A DNA stretch of 64,000 nucleotides from Pseudomonas sp. VD-NE ins (GTDB lineage: Bacteria; Pseudomonadota; Gammaproteobacteria; Pseudomonadales; Pseudomonadaceae). Below are positions 9,419 to 17,754 of this stretch, piece by piece. The first letter of the stretch is position 1. Every line of letters begins with the position of its first letter. A program made the position numbers and the translations under genes. Under the pieces are notes generated by a model. That model was not told the DNA's origin. It saw only the letters and a program-made list of their open reading frames with translations, and ran no database searches. Location of the stretch: assembly GCF_031882575.1 (NCBI RefSeq), contig NZ_CP134772.1, forward strand, positions 5,615,001 through 5,679,000, given 5' to 3'.

Positions 9419-10975
9419 GTGAGCCAGTCACTGATCGCTGCCCTGCAAAACCCGGCCCTCTACCCGCACCCTGTCGAAGGGTTTCAGGTCATCGAAACGC
9501 ATATCTCGTGGGTGATCCTCACCGGTCCCTTCGCTTATAAAGTGAAGAAGCCGGTCAATTTCGGCTTCCTCGACTTCACCGGCCTCGAGTCGCGCGCACA
9601 TTTCTGCGCCGAAGAGCTGCGTCTGAACCAGCGTCTGACTGAAGATTTGTATCTGGAAGTGTTGCCGGTGACTGGCAGCGTCGAAGCTCCGCAACTGGGC
9701 GGCGACGGCCCGGCCATCGAATATGTGCTGAAAATGCGCCAGTTCCCGCAGAGCGGTTTGCTCAGCACCCTGCAAGCCAACGGCGAGCTGACCACACAGC
9801 ACATCGACGAGATGGCCGAGCAGATCGCCCGCTTCCATCTCACCGCGCCAAAAGTCCCGGCCGAACACGACGCCGGCACCCCGGACAGCGTGATGGCGCC
9901 GGTCGCGCAAAACTTCGAGCAGATCCTGCCGTTCCTCAGCGACAAGAACGATCTGCTGCAACTCGACGCGCTGAAGGCCTGGGCCGAAAGCAGCTTCGAA
10001 CGCCTCAAGCCATTGTTCGCCCAACGCAAGGTCGAAGGCTTTACCCGTGAATGCCACGGCGATATCCACCTGGGCAACGCCACGGTCATCGACGGCAAAG
10101 TGGTGATCTTCGACTGCATCGAGTTCAACGAACCCTTCCGCTTCACTGACGTCTGGGCCGACACCGGTTTCCTCGCGATGGACCTGGAAGACCGTGGCCT
10201 GAAATCCCTGGCGCGCCGCTTCATCAGCCAGTATCTGGAACTGACCGGCGACTATCAGGGCCTGGAAGTGCTCAACTTCTATAAAGCCTACCGCGCTCTG
10301 GTGCGCGCCAAGGTTACGCTGTTCAGCATGCCGGCGGACGCGACCCCGGTGCAGCGCGCCACCACCCTGCGCCAGTACCGCAACTACGCCAACCTGGCCG
10401 AAAGCTACAGCACCATTCCGTCGCGCTTCATGGCAATCACCCACGGCGTTTCCGCTGTCGGCAAGAGCCACGTAGCCATGCGTCTGGTCGAAGCGCTGGG
10501 CGCGATTCGTCTGCGTTCGGACGTAGAACGCAAGCGTCTGTTCGGTGAGCAAACTGTTGCCAATGATGTGCAGGCCGGCATTTACAGCAACGACGCCAGC
10601 GTGGTGACCTACGCGCGCCTGCATGAAATCGCTGAAGTCATCCTGCACGCCGGGTTCCCGGTGGTCATTGACGCCACTTACCTCAAACGCGAACAACGCG
10701 ACAACGCGGCGAAGATCGCCGAAGCCACCGGCACACCATTCCTGATCCTCGACTGCAATGCGCCGCAAGCGGTGATCGAGAGCTGGTTGGCGATTCGTCA
10801 GGCGGATAAACAGGATCCGTCCGACGCTACGCTGGCCGTGATCGAAGCTCAGCAGGCCAATCGCGAAGCCCTGACGCCGGAAGAAATCCTGCGCAGTAAA
10901 CGCGTGCAGACCAATGAGTCCGGCACGCTGGACACCGTGGTCGCGCAGATCCGTCAGCGCCTGCCAGGCCTGTAA
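9419..10975 (+). CDS. Bifunctional aminoglycoside-phosphotransferase-like / P-loop ATP-binding protein
   Basis: Cytoplasmic protein of 518 residues joining two nucleotide-binding modules. The N-terminal two thirds resemble APH/protein-kinase-like enzymes: the catalytic-loop motif CHGDIHLGNA is followed by VIFDCIEF and DVWADTGFLAMDLED. The C-terminal third is a P-loop kinase of the AAA_33/zeta-toxin type, with Walker A GVSAVGKS followed by LRSDVERKRLFGE. Substrates are unknown. Real aminoglycoside resistance is unlikely, since the gene is a conserved core gene of pseudomonads. I start at the GTG at 9419 because AAGGA lies 6 nt upstream. The longer frame to 9119 overlaps mrcB on the other strand. 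Confidence 0.85.
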   Translation: MSQSLIAALQNPALYPHPVEGFQVIETHISWVILTGPFAYKVKKPVNFGFLDFTGLESRAHFCAEELRLNQRLTEDLYLEVLPVTGSVEAPQLGGDGPAIEYVLKMRQFPQSGLLSTLQANGELTTQHIDEMAEQIARFHLTAPKVPAEHDAGTPDSVMAPVAQNFEQILPFLSDKNDLLQLDALKAWAESSFERLKPLFAQRKVEGFTRECHGDIHLGNATVIDGKVVIFDCIEFNEPFRFTDVWADTGFLAMDLEDRGLKSLARRFISQYLELTGDYQGLEVLNFYKAYRALVRAKVTLFSMPADATPVQRATTLRQYRNYANLAESYSTIPSRFMAITHGVSAVGKSHVAMRLVEALGAIRLRSDVERKRLFGEQTVANDVQAGIYSNDASVVTYARLHEIAEVILHAGFPVVIDATYLKREQRDNAAKIAEATGTPFLILDCNAPQAVIESWLAIRQADKQDPSDATLAVIEAQQANREALTPEEILRSKRVQTNESGTLDTVVAQIRQRLPGL

Positions 10976-10978
10976 GAA

Positions 10979-11027
10979 ACTATTTCGGCCGTGAAGCCCT
11001 CGCTTGCTTCACGGCCGCCAAATAGTG
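10979..11027. terminator. Long hairpin after the kinase/ATPase gene
   Basis: Arms ACTATTT and CGGCCGTGAAG (10979-10996) pair with CTTCACGGCCG and AAATAGT (11007-11027). The stem is strong but lacks a U tract, so it may be an inefficient terminator or an RNA-stabilising end. Confidence 0.6.
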
Positions 11028-11065
11028 GCACTATACTGGCGCCATAAAACCAACGGTGATATGAC

Positions 11066-11410
11066 ATGAGCCAGCCGAAACTTCTCGACACCCCGCTATA
11101 TGCCTTGCTGCACAAAGACGACATCACAGGTTTCAACAAGGAGCGTCCACAGGACGGCCCGATTGACATGGTCGGCGGCGATTTCCGTGGTCTTGATTTG
11201 CGTGAACTGAACGCCGATGGCGTGGATTTCCGCGACGCTTACTTCCGTTCTGCCGATTTGCGTGGCATCGATTTCCGCAATGCATCGCTGGAAGGCGCAA
11301 GTCTGGCTCACGCACAGATTTCCGGGGCGTATTTCCCGCCGGAGCTGAGTGCTGACGAGATTCTGATGTCGATGAATTTCGGTACGCGCTTGCGTTATCG
11401 CACTCGCTGA
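11066..11410 (+). CDS. Pentapeptide repeat-containing protein
   Basis: Cytoplasmic protein of 114 residues, mostly a short right-handed beta helix. The central part repeats A(D/N)Lxx-type units: GGDFRGLDLRELNADGVDF, then RDAYFRSADLRG, then IDFRNASLEGASLAHAQISG, about eight pentapeptides with Leu or Phe in the centre. This is shorter than the gyrase-protecting Qnr/MfpA proteins (about 180-220 residues), so I do not propose that function. The C-terminal tail (SADEILMSMNFGTRLRYRTR) is not repetitive. It is a single gene between two palindromic intergenic regions. Function is unknown. Confidence 0.85.
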   Translation: MSQPKLLDTPLYALLHKDDITGFNKERPQDGPIDMVGGDFRGLDLRELNADGVDFRDAYFRSADLRGIDFRNASLEGASLAHAQISGAYFPPELSADEILMSMNFGTRLRYRTR

Positions 11411-11444
11411 TATGCATACCCCTCTCTGATACAACACCCACCTG

Positions 11445-11531
11445 GTGGGAGCGAGCCTGCTCGCGAAGAGGGAGTGTCAGTCACCCTGATCGTGAAAGTC
11501 ATAGCGCTTTCGCGAGCAGGCTCGCTCCCAC
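11445..11531. repeat. REP doublet, GTGGGAGCGAGC family
   Basis: 87-bp inverted pair: GTGGGAGCGAGCCTGCTCGC at the left and its near-complement GCGAGCAGGCTCGCTCCCAC at the right, with about 45 bp between. Related elements in this window lie near 19781, 30087, 36868, 40321, 50469 and 62629. It has the layout of a REPIN (two REPs in inverted orientation). Confidence 0.9.
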
Positions 11532-11697
11532 ATTTGGAATGTGTTTCCTCCCGCCTTTCTGCGTTCGCAGGCCGGTTAAGCTCCCTTTCTTAGAAGCATT
11601 TGCGTCGAATCCGACCAAACAACCACGCTTTTCCTACTGATGGCTACACTCCTGAGAAGCTCGCCCACGCACCATTCGGCCGTCGCAAGGAGGCTTG

Positions 11698-11970
11698 ATG
11701 AATGATGAACTGCAACACCTGAAGAATCTTGGCAAGACGTCGGCGCAATGGCTGCATGCCGTGGGCATCCACAGCGCCTCGGACTTGCGTCGCCTGGGCG
11801 CCGTGGACGCCTACCGGGCCGTGCGTACCCGCGGGTTTCGCGCATCGAAGGTGTTGTTGTATGCGATCGAAGGCGCACTGATGGATGTGCACTGGAACGA
11901 CATCCCCGCCGAACGCAAGGACGCCTTGAACAAGCAGCTTGAAGCCATTTCCTCGCGCCACAAGAACTGA
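11698..11970 (+). CDS. TfoX/Sxy family C-terminal-domain protein
   Basis: Small protein (90 residues) made only of the TfoX C-terminal domain, a helix-hairpin-helix-like fold. The recognisable stretch is LKNLGKTSAQWLHAVGIHSASDLRRLGAVDAYRAVR, followed by KVLLYAIEGALMDVHWNDIP. Full-length TfoX/Sxy proteins that control competence also have an N-terminal domain, which is absent, so a competence role should not be assumed. The ATG at 11698 has AAGGAGG 4 nt upstream. A TTG at 11695 is less likely. The next gene follows after 16 nt, so the two may be co-transcribed. Confidence 0.85.
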   Translation: MNDELQHLKNLGKTSAQWLHAVGIHSASDLRRLGAVDAYRAVRTRGFRASKVLLYAIEGALMDVHWNDIPAERKDALNKQLEAISSRHKN

Positions 11971-11986
11971 ACGGGCATAGACCGTC

Positions 11987-12787
11987 ATGTATTTACTGGG
12001 GGAACAATCGGCTTGGGCCGATGCCTTGATCAACCGTTTGCAGAGCTTGCCCGCGCTGTGGCTCCGCGATTTGGCGCCTTGCGGGCCTTCTCTGGAACTG
12101 GAAGCGACGGAAGACTTACTCACGAAAATGCCCACTGATCAGTTATTCCTGCTCAATGAAGGTGTGATCAGCGGCTGTCTGGGCGCACGTCAGCTGTTTT
12201 ATTGGCAGGAGGGTGATCTGATCGGCCTTCAGCAGGGTGAGGACTGGGCTGATTGCCGTTTGTGCAGTGATGGGGCATTGCGTTTGACGCCCTATCGGCG
12301 CCGTGAGGTTTTTCAGCACTTGTATGCCGACGCTCGTCGGGCAGACCAGTTTCTGGAGTATCTGCTAGGGCAAATGGCAATCCTCGCCCATGCCGTCGCA
12401 GAACTGAAACCGCGCGAGTTTCGCAGTACCAATGGCTTCAAACGGGTCGAAGCGGGTGAAATTCTGATCAATCAGGGTGACGCGGCTGATCACGTGTTTG
12501 TGATCATCGACGGGCATGCCGAAGCATTTGTAGACGGGCAGAAAGTCGGAGACGTGGCCAAGGACGAGATTTTCGGTGCCATGGCCGTGTTCACTGGCGA
12601 ACCACGCAATGCCACGGTCGTTGCCCGAGAGCCGAGCACCGTAATGCTGATTCCCGGTGATCAATTCTTGAATATGACCCGCACCAATCCGAAGATCGCC
12701 CACAGCCTGATCGAGAGCATGGCGCGGCGGATCGGCCAGCTCAATCGGCAGATCACGCAACTGCCCACGACTGAAGGTCAGCGCTGA
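11987..12787 (+). CDS. Cyclic-nucleotide-binding-domain protein without DNA-binding domain
   Basis: Protein of 266 residues. The C-terminal half (about 145-255) is a cNMP-binding beta-roll: VEAGEILINQGDAADHVFVIIDGHAEAFVDG, then DEIFGAMAVFTGEPRNATVVAREPSTVMLIPGDQF. The phosphate-binding cassette position reads FGAMAVFTGEPRNATV, lacking the classic GELALLxxxPRAATV Glu-Leu pair but keeping P-R-x-A-T. The N-terminal half is of unknown fold, and no helix-turn-helix follows the beta-roll, so it is probably not a Crp-type transcription factor. It follows the TfoX-like gene closely. The ligand is not known. Confidence 0.8.
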   Translation: MYLLGEQSAWADALINRLQSLPALWLRDLAPCGPSLELEATEDLLTKMPTDQLFLLNEGVISGCLGARQLFYWQEGDLIGLQQGEDWADCRLCSDGALRLTPYRRREVFQHLYADARRADQFLEYLLGQMAILAHAVAELKPREFRSTNGFKRVEAGEILINQGDAADHVFVIIDGHAEAFVDGQKVGDVAKDEIFGAMAVFTGEPRNATVVAREPSTVMLIPGDQFLNMTRTNPKIAHSLIESMARRIGQLNRQITQLPTTEGQR

Positions 12788-12853
12788 AGCCCTTTGCTTA
12801 CCGGGCGTTCCGGCCATTTTCCAGACGAATTAAAAGAAACGGAAAAACAGTTG

Positions 12854-12886
12854 TTGACTCGGTAATGAGAATCGCTATGATTATCA
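12854..12886 (+). promoter_or_regulatory. prrF promoter with overlapping Fur box
   Basis: TTGACT (12854-12859) and TATGAT (12876-12881) are 16 bp apart. Between and over the -10 lies a Fur-box-like sequence with alternating GATAAT-type hexamers (TAATGAGAATCGCTATGATT, about 12863-12882). Iron-loaded Fur would block the promoter, so the RNA is made under iron starvation. Confidence 0.85.
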
Positions 12887-12887
12887 C

Positions 12888-13001
12888 AACTGGTCGCAAG
12901 ATCAGTCGATATTCTGAAAAGCCCTTGGTTCGGACTCTCAGATTATCTCCTCATCAGGCTAATCACGGTTATTTGACCCGGTTTTTACCGGGTCTTTTTT
13001 T
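12888..13001 (+). ncRNA. prrF: PrrF family iron-responsive sRNA
   Basis: Small RNA of about 114 nt, the functional analogue of RyhB in Pseudomonas. It is made when iron is scarce and represses iron-containing non-essential proteins (sodB, sdh, katA, bacterioferritin and others) with Hfq. The sequence from about 12927 to 12966 (GACTCTCAGATTATCTCC, then TCATCAGGCTAATCACGG) is the highly conserved antisense core as I remember it from P. aeruginosa PrrF1/PrrF2. A textbook terminator ends it: GACCCGG/CCGGGTC (12975-12994) then seven T. Only one copy is present here, which fits non-aeruginosa species where the two copies are unlinked. Confidence 0.92.
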
Positions 13002-13014
13002 GCCTGTGGAAAAG

Positions 13015-13866
13015 TCATTTGCCGAACTGTTTGCGCATCTGCTCGCAGTAGTCCTGCTTGGGCGTGGCGGGCGTGTACCAAACGTAGTCGGCCATCGCGG
13101 CGGTCACCTCAGCGCCCTGCTCTGCCAGCATCAATACTGTTGGAGCCACAGTGGCACGCAAATCCACAACATGCAGCGGCACGCCAACATCCTTGCGCGC
13201 ATGCCACGCGCCGGCCAGCAGGAGTGAAGGTGTGGGGGCCGCCATCAGACGCTCAGCCATACGCCGGTCACGTTGTTGCTGAACAGCGAGCATTGCCGGC
13301 ATCTGTGATTCGGGCAGCAGGCCACAGTGGGAATCGCTGATCTGTTCCAGCAATACAGTTTTCACCGATTCAGCATTGCTGCGCGCGCCCTTCAACACCG
13401 GTGGATCACGATAGAAGGTGCGGATTTCGGCGCTGGTCAGATTCGCCGCCAGCATTGGATACGGTTGCGTGAGAGCGAAACGGACAATGGGCCCGTAGAG
13501 ATTCCAGTCCCAGCCATCCTCCCAGACCAATGCGCCAGGGAGGTCGGCGGGCGGCGTTGTCGCCAGGCGCACTTGATCAACGCGAGGCTGCTGATCCGGC
13601 GTGAGCATTTCCAGGAGCAGGCTACCTTGCGGCCGCTGCTCACCGATCGAGCGCAACAACCACAATTGCGCTGCGTGATGATCGGCATTGTCATGCTGCT
13701 CGCCGATGATCAACCGCTCAGGCTCAGCCAAGCGCTTCAGCAGTTGCTGCGCCGTCAGCACTTCACCGTTGCGCAAATCGCGAATCTCGCCACTGACCGG
13801 AGGTGGCGCCACAGCATGCTGACACCCCGCAAGCAACACCACCGCCAACAGCCACAAACCACGCAT
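13015..13866 (-). CDS. ChaN family haem-binding lipoprotein (PhuW-like)
   Basis: Lipoprotein of 283 residues with lipobox LLAGC (Cys15). The ChaN fold is recognised by IIGEQHDNADHHAAQLWLL near the start and LLAGAWHARKDVGVPLHV near the end. Structural work on Campylobacter ChaN showed that this family can bind cofacial haems, and in P. aeruginosa the ChaN-like phuW ends the haem-uptake operon. Here it follows hmuV by 21 nt and is probably the last gene of hmuTUV, so a role in haem handling is likely but inferred. Its 3' end is close to the convergent prrF sRNA. Confidence 0.85.
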   Translation of the reverse strand: MRGLWLLAVVLLAGCQHAVAPPPVSGEIRDLRNGEVLTAQQLLKRLAEPERLIIGEQHDNADHHAAQLWLLRSIGEQRPQGSLLLEMLTPDQQPRVDQVRLATTPPADLPGALVWEDGWDWNLYGPIVRFALTQPYPMLAANLTSAEIRTFYRDPPVLKGARSNAESVKTVLLEQISDSHCGLLPESQMPAMLAVQQQRDRRMAERLMAAPTPSLLLAGAWHARKDVGVPLHVVDLRATVAPTVLMLAEQGAEVTAAMADYVWYTPATPKQDYCEQMRKQFGK

Positions 13867-13887
13867 GCAATCACCTCAATGGTCCAG

Positions 13888-14655
13888 TCAGCGGGCGATG
13901 ATCAGCGGATGCCCACGCTCCGGGTGCGGCTGCACCAACACTTCGAGACCGAATACAGCCTGGAGCGTGTCCGGTCGCAAAACCTGCTGCGGTGTATCCA
14001 GCGCCACCGGACGCCCACCTTCCAACAGCAGAATGCGATCACAATAACGCGCCGCCAGATTCAGATCATGCAGGATCACCAACACCGCCGCGCCACGATC
14101 GGCAAACTCGCGCACGGCCTGCAGTGTCGTGTGTTGATGCAGCGGATCAAGCATCGACGTGGGCTCATCCAGCAGCAGCGTCTGCCCGGCCTGCCCCGGC
14201 CAAAGCTGCGCCAGTACCCGAGCCAGATGCACACGCTGCCGTTCGCCACCGGACAGCGCCAGATAACTGCGACCGCTCAAGTGTCCGGCATCCGCCGCCA
14301 CCAATGCCTGCGCGATGATTTCGTCATCCCGCACCCGACCGCTTTGCCAAGGCAAACGGCCCATGCCCACCACGTCTTCAACGCGAAAAGCAAAATCCAG
14401 GGTCGACACCTGAGGCAACACCGCCAATCGCTGCGCGCGCTGCGGGCCGGTCCAGTGACTCAACGCTTGCCCGTCGAGCGAAACCCCGCCCGCGCTCGCC
14501 GTCAACTCACCGCACAACGCGCCCAGCAAGGTACTTTTGCCCGCACCGTTCGGGCCGAGTACACCGAGCACTTCACCCGGTTCGAGCTGCAACGTGACAT
14601 CGCTGAGCACGGTCTTGCGACCTCGATGGATGTGCAGGTTCTGCGCACGCAACAT
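13888..14655 (-). CDS. hmuV: Haem ABC transporter ATP-binding protein
   Basis: Cytoplasmic ATPase (255 residues) powering haem import through HmuU. It has Walker [10 protein letters not shown] (about 36-44), the Q-loop region, the ABC signature [18 protein letters not shown], Walker [12 protein letters not shown] and the switch His in [16 protein letters not shown]. The substitution of the usual E by S in LDEPTSMLD is after the catalytic Glu and is common in FecE/HmuV proteins. Its ATG overlaps the hmuU stop as TGATG, so the two are translationally coupled. The gene name follows the Yersinia/Pseudomonas convention (phuV in P. aeruginosa). Confidence 0.93.
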   Translation of the reverse strand: MLRAQNLHIHRGRKTVLSDVTLQLEPGEVLGVLGPNGAGKSTLLGALCGELTASAGGVSLDGQALSHWTGPQRAQRLAVLPQVSTLDFAFRVEDVVGMGRLPWQSGRVRDDEIIAQALVAADAGHLSGRSYLALSGGERQRVHLARVLAQLWPGQAGQTLLLDEPTSMLDPLHQHTTLQAVREFADRGAAVLVILHDLNLAARYCDRILLLEGGRPVALDTPQQVLRPDTLQAVFGLEVLVQPHPERGHPLIIAR

Positions 14656-15692
14656 CAGGCACGCCCTCGCAGCAGCAAATAGAGGAAGAACGGCGCACCG
14701 ATAAACGCGGTGACGATGCCGATCGGCAACTCTGCCGGGGCCAGCGCCAGCCGCGCGACCAGATCAGCCAACAGCAACAGGCTCGCCCCCGCCAGCACGG
14801 AGGCCGGCAGCAACACTTTGTGATCAGGCCCTGCCAGCAAACGTACCAGATGCGGTACCACCAGCCCGACAAAACCGATCATCCCGGCGGCCGCCACTGC
14901 TGCGCCAACCCCCAGCGCTGTACAGAACACCAATTCACGTTTGAGCCGTTCGACATCGATGCCCAGATGCCCAGCCTCGGATTCCCCGAGCAGCAAGGCA
15001 TTCAGCGCTTTCGCCCGGCGCGGCAACCACAACGCGACAGCGGCGCTGATGATCAGCAATGGCCACAACCGCGCGTAACTGGCGCCGTTGAGACTGCCCA
15101 GGTTCCAGAACGTCAGCGTGCGCAGGGTCGCGTCATCCGCCAGATAAGTGAACAGCCCCACCGCCGAACCGGCCAGCGCCGTCAGCGCGATGCCCGCCAG
15201 CAACATGGTCGCGACGTTGGTCTGGCCATTACGGCGACCCAGTCGATACACCAGCGCCGTCACGCCGAGACCGCCGAGAAACGCGCAGACCGACAGCAGA
15301 TACGGCCCGAACCATTCCGGCAGGCCGCCAAAAAAAGAACCGCCGACAATCGCGATCGCTGCACCCAATGCCGCGCCGCTGGAAACACCGACCAGTCCCG
15401 GATCGGCCAGTGGATTACGAAACAAGCCCTGCATCGCCACGCCGGACAACGCCAGCACACCGCCGACCGCCAGCCCGAGCAAAGTTCGCGGCAGACGAAT
15501 CTGCCCAAGGATCAGTTCAGCCTGCTCCAGCCCGTCCGGCGCCAACGGCACGCCGAGCATGCGCAATCCTGCACGCAACGTGTCGAACAGCGGCAGACTG
15601 ACAGGCCCGAGTGCCAACGATAGCCAGATCGCCAATAAACACAGGAGCGTCAGACCGATGAACAAGCCACGGGGTTTTACCAGTGTGGTCAT
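14655..15692 (-). CDS. hmuU: Haem ABC transporter permease
   Basis: FecCD-family inner-membrane permease of 345 residues with about ten hydrophobic helices. The signature [37 protein letters not shown] is typical, and the late motif [22 protein letters not shown] is the site contacting the ATPase. It overlaps hmuT by 4 nt (ATGA) at its start and hmuV by 1 nt at its end, so the three genes form a tight operon. It works with periplasmic HmuT and cytoplasmic HmuV to carry haem into the cytoplasm. Confidence 0.93.
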   Translation of the reverse strand: MTTLVKPRGLFIGLTLLCLLAIWLSLALGPVSLPLFDTLRAGLRMLGVPLAPDGLEQAELILGQIRLPRTLLGLAVGGVLALSGVAMQGLFRNPLADPGLVGVSSGAALGAAIAIVGGSFFGGLPEWFGPYLLSVCAFLGGLGVTALVYRLGRRNGQTNVATMLLAGIALTALAGSAVGLFTYLADDATLRTLTFWNLGSLNGASYARLWPLLIISAAVALWLPRRAKALNALLLGESEAGHLGIDVERLKRELVFCTALGVGAAVAAAGMIGFVGLVVPHLVRLLAGPDHKVLLPASVLAGASLLLLADLVARLALAPAELPIGIVTAFIGAPFFLYLLLRGRA

Positions 15693-16561
15693 TGGCCGCT
15701 CTTGGCCGGGTAGAAACCGTCAGACAGGGTTTTCAACGCTGCCGGCAAACGCGGCCCGAGCCCACCGACCAACAAGGTCGGATCAAGCTCCAGCACACGC
15801 CCGGCCTTGGCCGCGCGACTTGAATTGAGAATCGGATTTTCCTTGAACAACGCTGCTTTCGCCGCGTCACCGGTCAACGCACGGTCGGCGAATACCAGCA
15901 CTTCAGGATCAAGGCTGGCGAGGGATTCCACGGAAAACGGCTTGTAACCCGTGTGCGTCGCCAGGTTATGTCCGCCCGCCTGTTGCAGCAGCCAGTCGGC
16001 GGCGGTGTCCTTGCCGGCGATCAATGGCTTGCCACCGGCATGTCCAAGCAACAGCAGCACACCCGGCGCTTTTTGTCTGGTCTGCACTTCGGTAACCCGA
16101 GCCTTCTGCGCATCGAGTTGCTGTTGATAGCTTTGCAGCAGTTGCGCGGCCTGAGCCTGCGCGCCGAGCAATTGGCCCAAATGAGTAACGTTTTTCTCCA
16201 GCGTTGGCAGATCTGGCTGAGCCGAGAACAACGCCACCTGAACCTTGGCCGCTTTTACCTGCGACAGTACGGGTGGCGGGCCCATTTCTTCGGTGCCGAT
16301 AAGAATATCCGGACGCAGACTGAGAATGCCCTCAGCGGAAAGGCTGCGTTGATAACCAATGCTTGGCAGCGCCTTCAACGACTCCGGATGCTGGCTGGTG
16401 GTATCGACGCCAACCAGTTTCGACTCGCCGCCCAATGCCGTTACCCACTCCGACAGCGCACCGCCGGCGCTGACCCAACGTTGCGGCAAATCAGCCGCTG
16501 CAGCCTGGTGGCGGAGCAAAAGTCCGACACACAGCGCGACAACGCGGGTACTCAGGCGCAT
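15689..16561 (-). CDS. hmuT: Haem ABC transporter periplasmic substrate-binding protein
   Basis: Periplasmic haem-binding protein (290 residues, class III binding-protein fold with two lobes joined by a helix). A signal peptide spans about 1-22 (MRLSTRVVALCVGLLLRHQAAA). Family features are RWVSAGGALSEWVTALGGESKLVGVDTTSQHPESL, YQRSLSAEGILSLRPDILIGTEEMGPP and the C-terminal lobe AADWLLQQAGGHNL. The ATG at 16561 has AAGGA 8 nt upstream. The frame continues to 17023 but that part lies over the Rieske gene on the other strand. A Fur-box-like site lies about 100 nt upstream. No TonB receptor or PhuS-like haem chaperone gene is nearby. Confidence 0.92.
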   Translation of the reverse strand: MRLSTRVVALCVGLLLRHQAAAADLPQRWVSAGGALSEWVTALGGESKLVGVDTTSQHPESLKALPSIGYQRSLSAEGILSLRPDILIGTEEMGPPPVLSQVKAAKVQVALFSAQPDLPTLEKNVTHLGQLLGAQAQAAQLLQSYQQQLDAQKARVTEVQTRQKAPGVLLLLGHAGGKPLIAGKDTAADWLLQQAGGHNLATHTGYKPFSVESLASLDPEVLVFADRALTGDAAKAALFKENPILNSSRAAKAGRVLELDPTLLVGGLGPRLPAALKTLSDGFYPAKSGQ

Positions 16562-16658
16562 ACACAGCTTCCTTGAATAAGGTTTTTCCCGGGCATCAGG
16601 ATGGCAGGCCAAGTATCCTCGACATCTGCCAGATGCCTGCGGGTGAAGGCCGCCATTT

Positions 16659-16677
16659 GATAATTGTTTGCATTTAA
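16659..16677 (-). promoter_or_regulatory. Candidate Fur box upstream of hmuTUV
   Basis: GATAATTGTTTGCATTTAA matches about 11 of 19 positions of the Fur consensus, with the outer hexamers best. It lies between the divergent hmuT and Rieske genes, so it could serve either. Regulation of a haem importer by Fur is expected, which raises my confidence. Confidence 0.5.
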
Positions 16678-16726
16678 ACGTCAAGCTCGGACATATCCAG
16701 ACACGAGCGGACACTAGAGGATAGTC

Positions 16727-17044
16727 ATGAAGCTTCTCTGCGCAGGCGCCGATCTGGCCGAAGCGAAAAGTCGTGGTTTCGAGATCGACGGTAAAAGGCT
16801 GTTTGCCGTGCGTCGCAATGGTCAGGCCTATGTCTACCTCAATCGCTGCCCGCACCGGGGCGTGGGCCTGGAATGGCAACCCGACCGGTTTCTCGACCCG
16901 AGCAACAGCCTGATCCAGTGCGCCACCCACGGCGCACTGTTTCTGATCGAGGACGGTGAATGCGTCGCCGGGCCTTGCGCCGGGCAAGCACTCACCGCCA
17001 TTCCTTGCCGGGAAGATGCACAAGGGCTGTGGATCGATGTTTAG
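16727..17044 (+). CDS. Rieske [2Fe-2S] domain protein
   Basis: Small soluble ferredoxin-like protein of 105 residues with the complete Rieske ligand set: C-P-H-R-G (residues about 42-46) and C-x-x-H-G (CATHG, about 65-69). The single domain has no membrane helix, so it resembles stand-alone Rieske ferredoxins rather than bc1 subunits. The partner and function are unknown. The gene is divergent from hmuT, sharing the region with the Fur-like site, and converges with sfsA, the two overlapping by 4 nt at their stop codons. Confidence 0.88.
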   Translation: MKLLCAGADLAEAKSRGFEIDGKRLFAVRRNGQAYVYLNRCPHRGVGLEWQPDRFLDPSNSLIQCATHGALFLIEDGECVAGPCAGQALTAIPCREDAQGLWIDV

Positions 17045-17754
17045 CCGTTAAGCAGCACGTCGAGACGCCGGTCGATGACCATTTCTTCATGGTCCAGTCG
17101 CACGCCATACGCCAGCACCTCAACGCCGCAGGCCACTGCTTCGAGAAGCGCATCGGCGTAAGCCGAATCGATTTCCTTCGCCGGCCGCACCGCTTCAATC
17201 CCGGTCAGATTGACGCAATACAACTGCACCGCCCGAATTCCGTCCCGCGCCAAATGTGCCAGCTCACGCAAATGCTTGGCGCCGCGCTGGGTCACGGCAT
17301 CGGGAAACGCCGCCACTGCGGTGCCGTCGAAACCGAGGGTGACGCTTTTCACCTCTACATACGCCGGGCCACTGGGGTATTCGAGACGGAAGTCGATACG
17401 GCTCTTTTCCTGCCCGTACGCCACTTCACGTTTCAACGCGGTAAAGCCGTTCAACTCGCTGATGACGCCGGCCTGCAAAGCCTCCTCGACCAAACCGTTG
17501 GCCCGTGCGGTATTCACGCAAAACAACCGACCCTGCGGGGTTTCGCCAATTTCCCAAGTACCGGGCAATTTACGCTTGGGGTCATTTGAGCGACTGAACC
17601 AGACCTGCCCGCCTTCGACCTGACAGTTGAGCATCGAACCAGTGTTGGGGCAGTGAATGGTCAGCAACTCGCCGCCAACGGTTTCGATATCGGCGAGAAA
17701 ACGCTTGTAACGACGGATCAGTCGCGCCTCTTCCAGAGGGGGATAAAAGCGCAT
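17041..17754 (-). CDS. sfsA: DNA/RNA nuclease SfsA
   Basis: SfsA family protein of 237 residues, named from E. coli 'sugar fermentation stimulation' and later described as a nucleic-acid-binding nuclease. Recognisable parts are the N-terminal OB-like region ([22 protein letters not shown], then HCPNTGSM) and the nuclease-like core with [18 protein letters not shown] and [16 protein letters not shown], whose D...E-x-K pattern recalls PD-(D/E)xK enzymes. The ATG overlaps the aminotransferase stop by 1 nt, so it is co-transcribed and coupled with that gene. The two are commonly paired in Pseudomonas. Confidence 0.93.
   Translation of the reverse strand: MRFYPPLEEARLIRRYKRFLADIETVGGELLTIHCPNTGSMLNCQVEGGQVWFSRSNDPKRKLPGTWEIGETPQGRLFCVNTARANGLVEEALQAGVISELNGFTALKREVAYGQEKSRIDFRLEYPSGPAYVEVKSVTLGFDGTAVAAFPDAVTQRGAKHLRELAHLARDGIRAVQLYCVNLTGIEAVRPAKEIDSAYADALLEAVACGVEVLAYGVRLDHEEMVIDRRLDVLLNG

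Noticed and set aside
9419..10975. Aminoglycoside resistance gene
   Set aside because: The kinase fold is shared, but the fusion with a P-loop domain and core-genome setting do not fit acquired resistance.
11066..11410. Qnr-like quinolone resistance protein
   Set aside because: Too short (114 residues with about eight repeats) and lacking the dimer and loop features of Qnr.
12865..13227. 120-codon frame over prrF
   Set aside because: It crosses the sRNA terminator and the end of the ChaN gene. The sRNA features explain the DNA better.
16562..17023. N-terminal extension of the hmuT frame
   Set aside because: It overlaps the Rieske gene on the other strand. The signal peptide and ribosome site at 16561 decide the start.
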